From Phorcus lineatus (Eukaryota; Mollusca; Gastropoda; Trochida; Trochidae): a stretch of DNA of 64,000 nt. Of this stretch, positions 37,181 to 49,050 are shown one piece after another. The notes under the pieces are model-generated. The model searched no databases and had not been told where the DNA came from. It saw only the letters and a list, made by a program, of their open reading frames with translations. How positions within the stretch are numbered: position 1 is the stretch's first letter; the number at the start of each line of letters is the position of its first letter. The stretch covers positions 23,502,960-23,566,959 of the forward strand of contig OV121084.1 in assembly GCA_921293015.1 (NCBI GenBank), in the 5' to 3' direction. The position numbers were made by a program, and so were the translations under genes.

Positions 37181-38051
37181 AGGGTCATTCCATGTCGATT
37201 CGACCAAAGCCTCCCAGTTGATGTCACCGATTTTTTTTCGTTTTCACACCAAACAGAGTACATATACAGGACGTTACAAAAACAATACAAAATATTTTCA
37301 GTTTGCATTGGTTTTGCCGTAAGGGGACTAAATTTGTGACACACAACGCAATTCTCGCCAATACACCACTTTCATAAAACTCTTCACAAAAATTTATTTT
37401 GTTTACTTCTGTAAGTTATTTTTTTGTCAATGTGTTGTAGATATAATACTGTAGCGGCGTACACATATGGTTTTCAGACATTTAAGAAATAACCTGAAGT
37501 TTGCATATTACATATTGGGTCAAATTTCAAGCAATTTCAGAAAATGGCCCCTTTTCCTTAAGATATATCAACAAGATGTGAGGGCTTGCGTGATATTAAC
37601 GTGTATGAAGGTTGAAAGTAATAATCAGACAGCCCATTCCATAATTCCTATACTCTTTCATCCATCCGTATTTAGTTTGAGTGAATTTAAATATACCCAC
37701 CCTCAGCAAAACACTGAAATTTTACTATATTCAATTGTCTCTGTGCAAAAAGGCGCACCTCACACAGTCATGAAATTTTTACAGTTTATTCCTCATTATA
37801 TTAGCTCTAACATATAAAAAAATCCCGGGCGTAAAATTTCCTGTTTTCAAGAAATAAATGTTAAAAGATATAGCCCGTTAAAAATCAAATAGGGATTTTA
37901 AGGGTGCTTCATTTTGTATTGTTCCTTCGTTGTAGGATGCAAACAATACAATTTAATCTTTCTTTCCGTCTTTTCCGTTTGCTTTCCATTTCTTCACCCT
38001 CCTTTGGATGATAACATTCGCGTGCTTAAAAAATGAAATATTCTCAAAGCA

Positions 38052-38074
38052 GTTAAACCCCAACTCACTCACCT
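38052..38074 (+). repeat. SINE 3' tail fragment
   Basis: GTTAAACCCCAACTCACTCA is the complement of the 3' tail of the SINE at 8.9 kb (GGTGAGTTGGGGTTTAAC). Only the tail is left here. Confidence 0.6.
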
Positions 38075-38586
38075 TTTAACGAGACAATAGGCAAACAATT
38101 TCTGCGAAGGAAGGTACGTTCGAGTGAATGTTTCTGTCAACTACATATTTCAAAATACATTGCTTCTGTCATGTTAGGTGATCATCAATTTCCTGACTGA
38201 CAAGTAGGAAATGTACCCAAACGTAACCTGCTTCGCGGAAAACAAAATTGCACAAATGAAAGACATACGAGGCACTGTGGTGTGGTTCTTTTCTCTGACA
38301 TGGATCGGGAGAATAACATACCTTTCTTTTATCACTTCCTATTCACTTCAGTCGCTTGTTGCCAGTGTCTCGTTGTTTTGTTAACTTGTTAGTTTGACAG
38401 GTTAGTTAATAATTGACAATTGATTAAACGGATGCTGGGTATCAATCTTTAGTTCATTGATTAAGAAGTTTATTTTTAAGCCGGGATGGTTGTGATCATT
38501 TAGTTGCAATGGATACTAATCAATATTAACAAATCACTTTGATTATCACTATAATTTCTTTGTATCACATTTCTGTGTTTCAAAAT

Positions 38587-40791
38587 ATGGCGTTGGAGAG
38601 ATGTTCAATTGGTTACTTAACCAAAACAGATTGTCATAAAAGTGCATACACAAAACGAACAGGTTTATTGACAATTGGTAATCTTACAGAAAATGAACGC
38701 AGTCTACTGTGTGCTCGTGCAGATATGGTGAACAACACTGACACAGATACTGTATGTTTTCATCATCATACATACTTCCTGGAGAAGTATTCTCTTTACC
38801 AAACATCCTGTGTGGACCCATTCGAAAAGCATTTGAACACCGTTCGCAAAAAGGGTCTGAAAGTTGTTTTGCCTGATAAAGCAACGGCCATTAATGATCT
38901 TGCTTCTAAGAGGGTTAAACCTGGCCAGAAGTTGTGTCCCTCGTGTTATATCGAACTTGGTCGAAAACAATCAGAGGTGACCGATCTTGAGCCAAACTAC
39001 GAAGTTGAGCAGAATGTTACAGAGCTCAGTGAGCAACTGGAACCCTTCAATCCTGGATTGACTGCTGAAGGATTGACCCCTTTTCATCCACAGACAATCA
39101 GTAAAAGAGATCGTGAGACATATCTCAAACGGAAAGTTGCCCAAGTAGAATCAGCAGTTGTCACCAAAGTTGCAAAAACATTTGATATGAACCCATCAGA
39201 ACTCTATCCATCTTCAACCAAATGTCCAAAATGCAGAGATTTCAATGAACTGATAACAGAAATGAAAACAAAATTTAAATCATCTTCACGATCTGTCAAA
39301 ATGCAAATTCTAACAATGCTTCCTTCATGTTGGACAATAGAACAAACTATGAATGAATTTGGTACAACCAGATATATGGTTAAGCAAAGCAGAGCTCTCA
39401 GGAAACAATGTGGATTTATGGCAAGTCCCAGATCCTACATTGGCCACCCTCTTCCTCAAGACCTGTTATCGAGAGTTCAACAGTATTTTGAAAATGACAA
39501 CATTTCTCGAATGTGTCCAGGTATGAAGGAGATTGTTAGTGTTCGCATTAATGGTGAAAAGGTTCACAAACAAGATTAAAAGATTACTCTTAGGAAATCT
39601 TAAAGAACTCTATGTTTCTTTTAAAGAAGAGACGAGCAATCTCTACAAAATTTCATTTTCAAAGTTTTGTGAACTGAGACCGAAATGGTGTATTTCTTCT
39701 GGAGCTCCTGGTACACATTCAGTGTGTGTATGTCAGATACATCAAAATGTCAAACTGATGCTTGCTGCATTGCCAGGGTTGAATTTAAATATTCAGGAAC
39801 TTCTACAGAAGGTTGTATGCAACACCCAGGCACAAGAATGCATGTTGTACCGTTGTGATAACTGTCCTGGTATTAATGCACTGAAAAGCGTTATCCAGTC
39901 ACATCTTTCACTGCAAAATCTCAGTCAGCCTTCATGGCGAGGCTCAAAGATCAATTGGATGACGATACTGCAATAATTATTCTGGACTTTGCGGAAAATT
40001 ATTCTTTTGTTGTACAAGACGCAGTCCAGGGTTTCCACTGGGACAATTCCCAAGCAACTGTTCACCCAGTAGTCGTATACCACAGACAAAATGACGAACT
40101 GAAGCATTTGAGTGTAGCAGTCATCAGTGACCATTTGAAGCATGACTGTGTGACGGTCCACGTGTTTCTGAAACATGTCTTACATCACGTGAAAACTTGC
40201 CTTCCGGGGATCAGAAAGATCATGTACTTCAGTGATGGAGCAGCAAGTCAATATAAAAATTACAAAAACTTTGTCAATCTCTGTTTTCATGAAGCAGATT
40301 TCGGACTCAAAGCAGAGTGGCATTTTTTTGCAACAAGCCATGGCAAAAATGCTTGTGACGGAATAGGAGGGACAATTAAAAGACTTGCAGCAAAAGCAAG
40401 TCTTCAAGCACCTCTCCAAAACCAAATTACAACGCCACAGCAGCTGTTTGATTGGGCAGTGATTTCCATTCCTGCTACAAAAATATTGTTCGTTTCAAAG
40501 GAAGAGATTGAGTTAGAAACTGAAAACCAAGACTGGACAATTGGAAATGTCATATCCGTAGATGAAGACAACGAGGACATGATCATTGATGTTCTGATTC
40601 CAAGTAGAATCGAGCCCCAAACGTTCAAGACTCCAAGACGAAAGGCAAAGGTGACACTGCCTTTTGATCATGTCATCTCCAAAGTTGACGTTGACATCAG
40701 CCTGAGATACTTCAAGCTTTCTCCCGAGAGCCACAAGTCAATTTGCCAAAAATTTAAAGAGTTTGCTTCGAAGCATTTCGGAAGTAATTAA
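38587..40791 (+). pseudogene. Zinc-binding DDE-type transposase-like gene, recently broken
   Basis: ATG at 38587 (MALERCSIGYLTKTDC) opens a 331-codon frame to 39579, which continues in a second frame to about 39900 and in the original frame from about 39904 to the stop at 40791. About 720 residues are readable. The N-terminus has Cys/His clusters (C..C, VCFHHHTYFLEKY..C..PF.KH, LCPSCY). Mid-protein there are KCPKC, LRPKWCISSGAPGTHSVCVC and CMLYRCDNCPG. The C-terminal third looks like an RNase H-fold nuclease: IIILDFAENYSF, IMYFSDGAASQYKN and ATSHGKNACDGIGGTIKR supply candidate acidic residues. The first break (about 39570) is a small frameshift. The second (about 39895) seems to be a deletion with frame change. 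I remember similar proteins from cnidarians and arthropods but cannot name the family. Confidence 0.7.
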
Positions 40792-41639
40792 TTTGCTTCA
40801 GGACATTTTATATGGTTAGTTGATATCCAATTGGATTTTAAATCAAGTAAGTTATCATGAAATCACTTCACAACAACATTCAAAATTTCTCAAACATGGA
40901 CAAGGCAACCAATGTGAAGCGTCCGTAAAATGATCTGAGGGTTGCTTTATTTAATCACCTACAGAAGATGAACAGAAAATTTTACCTCTGCCAAATTTTG
41001 ATATTTTATAAAATAGACAATAATCTACAAATGTGCCAAAAATGAAGCCTCTAGCTGGTGCGCCTTTTTCTACAGGCAGCTTTAAAATAGGGGCATTTTT
41101 TACATTTTTCTAAACAGTAGGTACATAAAGTAAGCCATTGTGACAAGACAACAACACAAATTGTCACTAATTTCTAGCATCCACCTCTTGATACCCCGGG
41201 GAGACTAATCATAGAAGGAACGTTGCATCACAAACCTTACATTTCGAAAATAAGGAAAGAGAAAATGACCAAAACAACAGAAATTCTAAATTTTGCAAAG
41301 AAATTTGAGGTTTTTTAATAAAATATTATATTATTGGATCAGTCATTCTAATGTCAGTTTGACACAGAAATTGTAAATCTCAAAGTCAAAATCTGTAATT
41401 GTAAGAGACAACGAAATATACTAGGGGTTTATCTCAAAACCATCACATTTGATAGACCCCTATGTCCTAAAACACAATGCCAATCACAAATTATTTTGAG
41501 TATAAGCAAAATTCCTACTTTCCCCTTCAATGAAGATAGAGTACCATCTATTAAAACTAAAAATTCTAAAATCCATGACATCAACTGGGGGAATCTTCAG
41601 ATTTTGGTCGATTTGAAATGGAATTATGTGAATTTATGG

Positions 41640-42230
41640 CATGAAAATGAACGATTACCCACCAAGTTTGCTCCCTCAGATTACGGCACAACAGATGCCA
41701 CGTATTCATCATGCTTATCGTCATATGCATGAATACATAAAATAACTATTTACGATATTGGCGAAAAGTGTTAATGCAAATGACTAAAACACTATTAAAT
41801 TATAACATGAACAAATTGCTGATAAATCCATCGATGACTCATATGGCTGCTATATGTCACTTGATCTTTTTCATCACTTCTGATCTTGTAAATAGCATGT
41901 TGATAAACTACTTTAACAGAGAGGAGTCAAATTATTTAATTTTGTGGACAGACGCAATGGACACTTTGGGATATTGCGAATCTAGGTTATTACTTTTCAA
42001 GCCACTGCCATTCTTAGAGTTTAAGTACAATGAGCTCAAAAACGTTTTGAACTTAGTAAGATTTACAATGTTTGACTCATGAAAACTGTTAATAGGATAA
42101 GATAATGTTTTCACCGTTACTGTCACTGACAGTATCTTAGGGTTAGGGCTTTGAGGAAGATACAAAAACTAAGCAGCGTCACCTAAATTGTAAAACAGGC
42201 GATCTGTAAAATAGATTAGGTTTAGGATTC
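41640..42230. other. Unassigned sequence
   Basis: A 104-codon plus-strand frame (41768-42082) is open but has no recognisable domain. I do not call it a gene. Confidence 0.35.
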
Positions 42231-42237
42231 ATTATAA

Positions 42238-42376
42238 GTTATAACATTCCGTCGAGGGTGACATAGGGATATATTATTCCCGCGAAAGGTTTTATGCAAC
42301 GAGCGGAACGCGAGTTGCATAAAACCTTTCAAGGGAATAATATATCCCTATGTCACCCGGGACGGAATGTTATAAC
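42238..42376. repeat. Second large hairpin (about 63-bp arms)
   Basis: Arms 42238-42300 and 42314-42376 are complementary with three or four mismatches (centred on CCGTCGAGGG against CCGTCCCGGG, and CCCGCGAAAGG against CCCTTGAAAGG). The loop is GAGCGGAACGCGA. A short outer pair (AATTTATCATACC at 42379-42391 and GGTATGATAAAT at 42612-42623) suggests that the hairpin is one end of an element of about 390 bp. Confidence 0.93.
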
Positions 42377-42899
42377 GAATTTATCATACCGAATGTCTTA
42401 ATGTATTATTCAAAACTTGCTCTCTATTAGTAAAAAGACAAACAGAAATGAACAACACCTATGACCTGATCACGTGACTTTGATTGATTGACGTGGAAGC
42501 ACGCTTTACTCATGTAGCGGGGTATAAGGGATTTATCATCCCTCGGCGGCGGTGAATATGGATATTTGTTTAGGGTCACGTGGACCAATCAGAGATCGGC
42601 ATTCTTACATGAGGTATGATAAATAAATCATAACACTGTTCTACTGTATAGAGTTGCAATTTAGCAGAGAAAAAAACCCTGGGAGGAAATTATATTGGTT
42701 CCTTTAACAAAATACAACCAAATGAGTATATACGTTTCATTCCAGTTTCATATTTAACTTTTAAATGTAGCTCGTTTACAATAATATGTATTTTGAATGC
42801 AAAGGGCACCAATGAACTCAGACGTTGTGAAATTACAGCTGTTTTTGTTCACTTGAGCAGGTTGTTGTTAATGTGTCTATTTCCCGCTTCAGAAAGCAT

Positions 42900-43220
42900 A
42901 ACCGCAAGGGTCTTGTTTGACATATCATCTCACAGCTTTTCTCACAGTTTCCAATCAAGTTGTCGAGCTGTGGTCTTAGCTGACGTTTCTGTGAAGCTAT
43001 TAATTGTATTAGGGAGGACCGTGTGGCGTCTTCACAGTAAATTACACTCCGGATACAACGCTGTGCCAAGTAATACTGTTAAAAAGTCTTCTCTATGAGC
43101 CCTGTGAATGATTAAATGATAAATAGAATGTTATCTCAGCCAGGCCTCTGGTCAGTTCAGTAATCTGTGAAATACAAGGAATCAGATTGCAAGTTATCAG
43201 ATTCAGATCGATTCAAATTT
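42900..43220. repeat. Interspersed repeat family R1, copy 4
   Basis: The longest copy: CATATCATCTCACAGC, CCAATCAAGTTGTCGAGC, GACGTTTCTGTGAAGCTATT and GGGAGGACCGTGTGGCGTC. Then come GTGAATGATTAAATGATAAA and ATCTCAGCCAGGCCTCTGG. The 54-bp minisatellite follows about 150 bp later. Confidence 0.8.
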
Positions 43221-43367
43221 CTCTAACTCTTAACGGTGTCAAGTTTTGAAAAAAGCAATTGCGCTTTGTTCCTTAAAAATAATAAACTGTGAACTGAGAA
43301 ATAAAGCCCTTGGATCAGTATGTTCGTGACTCACTCTTTGAGTGTCATGTCTATCATAGCATTTAGT

Positions 43368-44092
43368 AGCATTTACAAACAGTTTGCAAGGTGCAAGCTA
43401 TTAGGACTGTGTTTCTTCACTAGAATTTACAAACGGTTTGCAAGGTGCAAGAAAATAGGACTGTTTTTCTTCACTGGCATTTACAAACGGTTTGCAAGGT
43501 GCAAGAAAATAGGACTGTGTTTCTTCACTGGCATTTACAAACGGTTTGCAAGTGCAAGAAAATAGGACTGCGTTTTTTTACTGGCATTTACAAACGGTTT
43601 GCAAGTGCAAGAAAATAGGACTGCGTTTTTTTACTGGCATTTACAAAGAGCTTGCAAGGTGCAAGCAAAATGGACTGTGTTTGTTCAATGAAAGGCACAA
43701 ACAGTTTGTAAGGTGCAAGAAAATAGGACTGTGTTTCTTCACTGGCATTTACAAATAGTTTGCAAGGTGCAAGAAAATGGGACTGTGTTTTTGCACTGGC
43801 ATTTACAAAGAGTTTGCAAGGTGCACGCAAAAAGGACTGTGTTTGTTCAATGAAATTTACAAACGGTTTGCAAGGTGCAAGAAAATAGGACTGTGTTTCT
43901 TCACTGGCATTTTTAAACAGTTTGCAAAGTGCAAGAAAATAGGACTGTGTTTGTTCAAAGAAATTCACAAACAGTTTGCAAGGAGCAAGTAAATAGGACT
44001 GTGTTTTTTTGATGAAATGTTCAAACAGTTTGCAAGGTGCAAGAAAATAGGACTGTTTGTTCACTGGCATTTTTAAACAGTTTTCAAGGTGA
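43368..44092. repeat. 54-bp minisatellite, about 13 copies
   Basis: Units of 54 bp (occasionally 53) contain GTTTGCAAGGTGCAAG, AAAATAGGACTGTGTTT and CTTCACTGGCATTTACAAA. The period was measured at 43383, 43437, 43491 and 43545. Because 54 is divisible by three, an 18-residue pattern (TQSYFLAPCKLFVNASEE) stays open on the minus strand over nine units. There is no promoter, splice or domain evidence for a protein. Two alternating endings (CACTGGCATTT and CAATGAAATTT) show unit subtypes. Confidence 0.95.
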
Positions 44093-44099
44093 AAGCAAA

Positions 44100-46890
44100 C
44101 TCCTTTTTGTTTGACGGTTATTAAAAAATAGCTATTGTTGAATCAATCATGTAGTATTGATTGCAGGGTAATAAAAATAACTAACATTAGTGGCAAACGG
44201 ACAGGAATATCAGACTGAACAAATCGAGAAAATACAATTAAAGTTCTAGGAAACCCCGGGACACGGGTCTAATATATACAGAAAACTAGCCCAGAAAAAG
44301 TTTCCGGAGAGTATAATCTATATGGTAAATGAAGAATACCAAAGTCAAAAAGAGAGACACTCTGTGTTTTTCCATGACATCTTCTTGACATTGTTACTTC
44401 TCATATTTGAAAATTCAAAGCAATTGCATTGTTGATCCCCTTCGCCAATATATGAAAATTAATAGAGTTCAATTAAAATCGAAAAACGCCATTATTTATG
44501 TGCAGAAGTCGAAATCACACTTTCCAATTGTATGATTAATAAATATACATAACTTATAACCCTCTCACTTCAATCTGTTTTATTCCCTGGACATTTTCTA
44601 AATTTACGCGGGCCAACAAGATCATTGGGACTTGTATCATTTAGAGATTGCTTCAGAAAGACATACATGTTTATAATCCCTACCCTACTATTGTGTAAAA
44701 GTTCTATAGGCATATATGTCATTCTAAAGCTATTTCTAAGCGTTACACGTCCCTGTGAACCAAATTAAATGTACATCGTCCGGGTTTCAATCAAATCTCA
44801 ATTTCATATGTTCATATTGTCTCTTTAGTTTACTCCTCTATAAAATGCCACCAGTGACGCGTTGGACATGTCTGTCTCTTTTAGAGTCACATACCATAAT
44901 TTACAGTCAGATAAGCAGTTTTACTAAAGTATAAGGCCCGTGCCTAACATTCTTAAACTGAAAAGTATTAAAATAAAACAGATAGCACGTCAGTAACACA
45001 ACTACACAATTACCGACATTAACGTTTTAGAATATGGAATGGCGACCGTTGTACCGATATAGTATGCAGCAGGATATTTGTCACAGACATATAAATTTGT
45101 CAACCTCCCTCCCCTAGCTATCTTCTCTCAATAGGTGAACAAAACACGCATACCCTTAAAAAAAACACACGCACACCCTTCAAAATTCCTGGGTCTGCAA
45201 ATGTTAGATCTAGGTTTTCCTACAACATTCGCCAAAGGTAGGCCCACTATTTGGTGTAGTTTTACACAGTCCAATATAGAAATCTTAAGTCTCGATGTTT
45301 TTCTCTTTTGAAGGTAAAAAAAATTCAGCTTTATATTGTATAGAAATATCAGTCGATCTGAAAGGTTAAGAGAGTTGAATTTACAAAACTAACAACTTGT
45401 ATCGATGAATATACAATGCTAATAAAATCGGAAGAGTTTCTGTTTGGAAATTGGAAAATGTCCAAATGGTATTTGCTGTCCGCGCTAAACCGCGCGAAAC
45501 GTCACGTGCCAATGTTCTTCAAATTCGGACAAGTTCTTTCCTCTTACATAAAAGTATCTTTGTTGATTTCTTTTGAATGTGAAAACATCTGATCTTTAAA
45601 ATACAATAAAACTTTTTATTTCTTTTCGTCATTAAAATTAAAAATTACAATTTAAAGAGACACAAAATGGCCTACTGGATCTGTAAGCCTAGTTATTTTT
45701 AGAAAAATAGCACTTGCATGGTGGATTACCATTTTTGCGCATGTCATTTCCATATTTCCGGGAAGCTCAGAAGCCGTAGGTTGGTTTGCTTTAGAAACTT
45801 TGTAACATTTTATTAGAAAATATGTAGTAAATATATTAACAGTAACCAACATTTATGTGTTAAAATGTTTCCATGTGTCTGTCATCTTTTGATCACAATT
45901 TAATCAAACAGGTGCCTGTTTCGTGACAGCTTGTCAATTTCATTTGACATTGAACTTGACGGGTCACACGTGTTTCACCAACGACTTCATTAGTTGTTAC
46001 CATCAAGATAGACAGTATGTTGTATGAAGGTTGATTGTAAATGGTTAATGTTATCAACTCCTAACATCATTCGGTCAAAATATACTAATAGAAAGGCGAA
46101 GGAAGTTGGTAAAAGTTATGGCAAACACGCGATGAAATTGACATCGTTTTCGAAGTTTTGACGTTTTCGTTTCAATGTCCTTTGCAGAAATTCTGATCGG
46201 TTAGATCGTGTCGATTTTTTTCTTTTTTCTTTCATTCAAAAAACTTGAACTGAAAAGATAGCATTTTAATATTTAGCCGATTTTTTCAGTTAGCAAAAAA
46301 TATAATGTCAGTTTTTAGATAAAACAAATATTTTAAAACTAATAATAATTTATTTCCTGAGGTCAGAAAAAAATCATATATACTATACAGTTAAATGTAC
46401 TACTTGAGTTTAATCTATGGTCAAAATTAGATAACAAAATAACAGTATTCTTTTTAAGACACATGCAGCCTATATTGTTGAATGCAAAATTGAGAAACCA
46501 CTTAAATTAATTATCAACCCCTAAGTGTGTGAAATAAGCCTGAAAAGGTAGCAGTATGAAATATGATTTTGTCAATTTTGGGGCAAAAGTGCATGAATAA
46601 AAAAACTCAAAAGTTACCAGACCAACCCAACCAGTTACCAGGTTTTATATACAGGCTGTCAAACAGTCTTAATACATAGGTGCATGTACATTTACTGTAT
46701 TAAGTCTTTCATACTATAAAACAAGCAGCTGACATGGTCGAGCATCTGGCCTAATGTATTTAGGCATTAATCATGTTACCAATTTAAGATTTTTTAATGA
46801 CTGTTTAAATTATTAAATCCTTAATATTATTTTTTTGTTGTAAAGAATAAAAGGAAACTGTTCATTCAAAAACATCAACATATTTTTTAC
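44100..46890. other. Unassigned AT-rich sequence
   Basis: About 2.8 kb without a supported gene or RNA. The part at 44440-44560 weakly resembles the inner part of the MITE at 29.6 kb. Confidence 0.35.
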
Positions 46891-46899
46891 AAACCTGCA

Positions 46900-47870
46900 A
46901 AATTTAAAGGAAATTTTTGCAATCATGTTTGTGATCATAATACACATATAAATACCAACAGACAAAAAAACATTGGTGGAAAGGACAGGACCATTTCAGT
47001 CATTTGTGATATTTTTACTTCAGGCACCAAAATTAATATCTAATTTTTTTTTTCAAATGAACCATGTATTTTTGGATCTATTTTCTTCTCTATATAATAA
47101 ATTTGACCTTTAACAAGACAATACAGAGATCTATCTGTGATCCATGACTCACTACAATTTTCTCCTAAATACATTGCTTTCTTTCCAAAAAATTTCACAT
47201 ATATTTTATAAATTACTAACAATGACACATCTCCATGTATTCAACATCTCACACAAACTTTGATATAATCAGATGATGAGTTGAGAAGTTATGAACCAGG
47301 ACAGTAACAGAATCCCCACATTTTTTAAAACAAATATTGCAAAACTTTAAAAAAATTTGGTCACAATTGTTAATCATGACTTGCTTAATGTAATTATAAA
47401 TCTTTTACCAGATTTGATTAAAATGAAATACTCACTTTAGAAGTTATGAGCCAGAAATGACTCAAAACAGTTTTCTAATAGAGTCACTAAAAAACGCAAA
47501 ATTTAAGAACTAACGTTTCAAAATTGTTAATCATGATACACCTCTACATAATTATGGAATTCGAAACCAATTTTGATCAAAATTAGATGATTAGTTTATA
47601 AGTCGTGTGTAGGACAGGACACGAAATTGTTTTCTAACAGAGTCCCCATTTTTTATCTTATATATTCTTCACTTTTCCCCAAAAATCCCAAATTATTTTC
47701 AAGATATTTTCAAAATAGTCATCATCAACACATATAACTGAATTTCCATGACAAATTTGAATTGAAATGATTGATTAGTTACAAAGTTATGAGACAGACA
47801 CAATTTTTAACGGACAGATAGATGATACCCATTATAATACCCCCCTGCATTTTGTTGTTACGGGGGTATA
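46900..47870. repeat. Degenerate ~180-bp tandem repeat ending in a hairpin
   Basis: Four diverged units carry GAAGTTATGA.CCAG-type blocks (near 47285, 47440, 47595, 47780) followed by CTAACAGAGTCCCCA-type blocks. The array ends at TTATAATACCCCCC and its complement GGGGGTATAA (47833-47871), a 10-12 bp stem often seen at the edge of this repeat style, and then a run of A. Confidence 0.7.
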
Positions 47871-47871
47871 A

Positions 47872-49040
47872 AAAAAAAAATAAAGGAAAGTTAGGTGAAC
47901 AATTTTCATCCACTTGAAATTTAATTTAAGAATGTTGTCTTCATATTGTCCTACATAATCATATATCATTCATATCAAAGCTTATAAGATATACATTTTC
48001 CATTAAAACTAACAGTTGTGTCAACAATAAAAATCGAATTGAAATCCTTTCAAATATTAATTTCTTATTGGATGCCAAAGAAAAAACATTACTCACTTTA
48101 TACTAGGTTTATTCGATGAATTAGTAAATTTGATTAATTGGTAATATTTTATCATCAGAAATTCAGTTTAGAAGTGCTGCCAGCATACAAAATGGTTTAA
48201 AAGTCATTTGTACAGAGGACCTACACTGCATCCAAGGCTCCTATATTGTACACAGTTTAACAGAAGCAATAGGCTTAGAAAACTGATATTTTGTACTATG
48301 ACTCTTGTGACCCCTGATAATTAGCAAAATGGCTAATTGAGTTAATCTTATCTAACGTGAATTTTATCTTAGATCTATAAGGTGACACTGTCCCCATTTA
48401 TTTTGTATAGTGTCAAAGCATGATGAGCTACAAAGCCAATAACTTTGGGTTTTTTTATAATTGAGCCAAACCTGAAATTTCTGATTTGTTGATCTTGAAG
48501 CAAAGCTTGAATATTTTATATGGACCATGGTTTAATTGTTTGTTGTAACTAATTGGAATTGACGTTGATACCTTACTGATCTTAACTACGAAGCTTACCA
48601 GAAGAGCAGCATTACAAATATGTATTATTTTCTTGTGAAGAGCAAGACTAGTATTCTCATATCTTTATTAGATATAAAATTGGATTTTTTTAAAGTGTGT
48701 GTATGAATGTGTGTTTATTTGTACAAAATCCCACCTCAGTAAAATCTAAATTTTTACCTAGAATCCCAAATTTGTCTACATTGAAATCTTTCTTGAAATA
48801 TAAGTGACCTGTTTCTTTGGTATGAAGGTCAATTTATTGTAACAGGGATGGATAAAGAAAATGTAAAAAGCTGATGAAATACTTGCCTGACTGAAGTTAA
48901 GCTTACTTATTCAAAATTCAACATTGCAATTGACTCCAAAAAATGCATAACTAGTTCTATTATGTGCGCAAAATTTTATATTATTTTCATGTATTCTCTT
49001 ATATAATGTATATTTCTATCATTATTTGAAAATGAATTTC
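47872..49040. other. Upstream region of the DMRT gene
   Basis: AT-rich, with no repeat recognised. It probably holds intron 1 sequence of the DMRT gene, because the first coding exon is preceded by an acceptor (TTTCTTTCTTCCAG at 49037-49050). A non-coding first exon and the promoter must therefore lie upstream; I cannot place them. Confidence 0.4.
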
Positions 49041-49050
49041 TTTCTTCCAG

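Larger units (their letters stand above)
37181..41630 (+). mobile_element. DNA transposon of about 4.45 kb with ~85-bp inverted ends
   Basis: The left end 37181-37265 and the complement of 41541-41630 share, in order, ATTCCAT.TC..ATCGACCAAA, CCCAGTTGATGTCA, GATTTT and GTACTCTAT/GAGTACATAT. They form degenerate terminal inverted repeats. Inside, a second inverted pair AAAAAGGCGCACC lies at about 37747-37759 and 41061-41073. Between them is one transposase-like gene at 38587-40791. The non-coding arms are long (about 1.4 kb left, 0.8 kb right), and the left arm contains a 3' SINE scrap at 38052-38074. The target duplication could not be determined by eye, so the superfamily remains open. Confidence 0.75.

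Noticed and set aside
41768..42082. 104-codon plus-strand frame
   Set aside because: No motif, no splice logic, AT-rich composition; within chance expectation.
43588..44070. 160-codon minus-strand frame with an 18-residue repeat
   Set aside because: It is explained by the 54-bp minisatellite period; no start context, exon border or domain.
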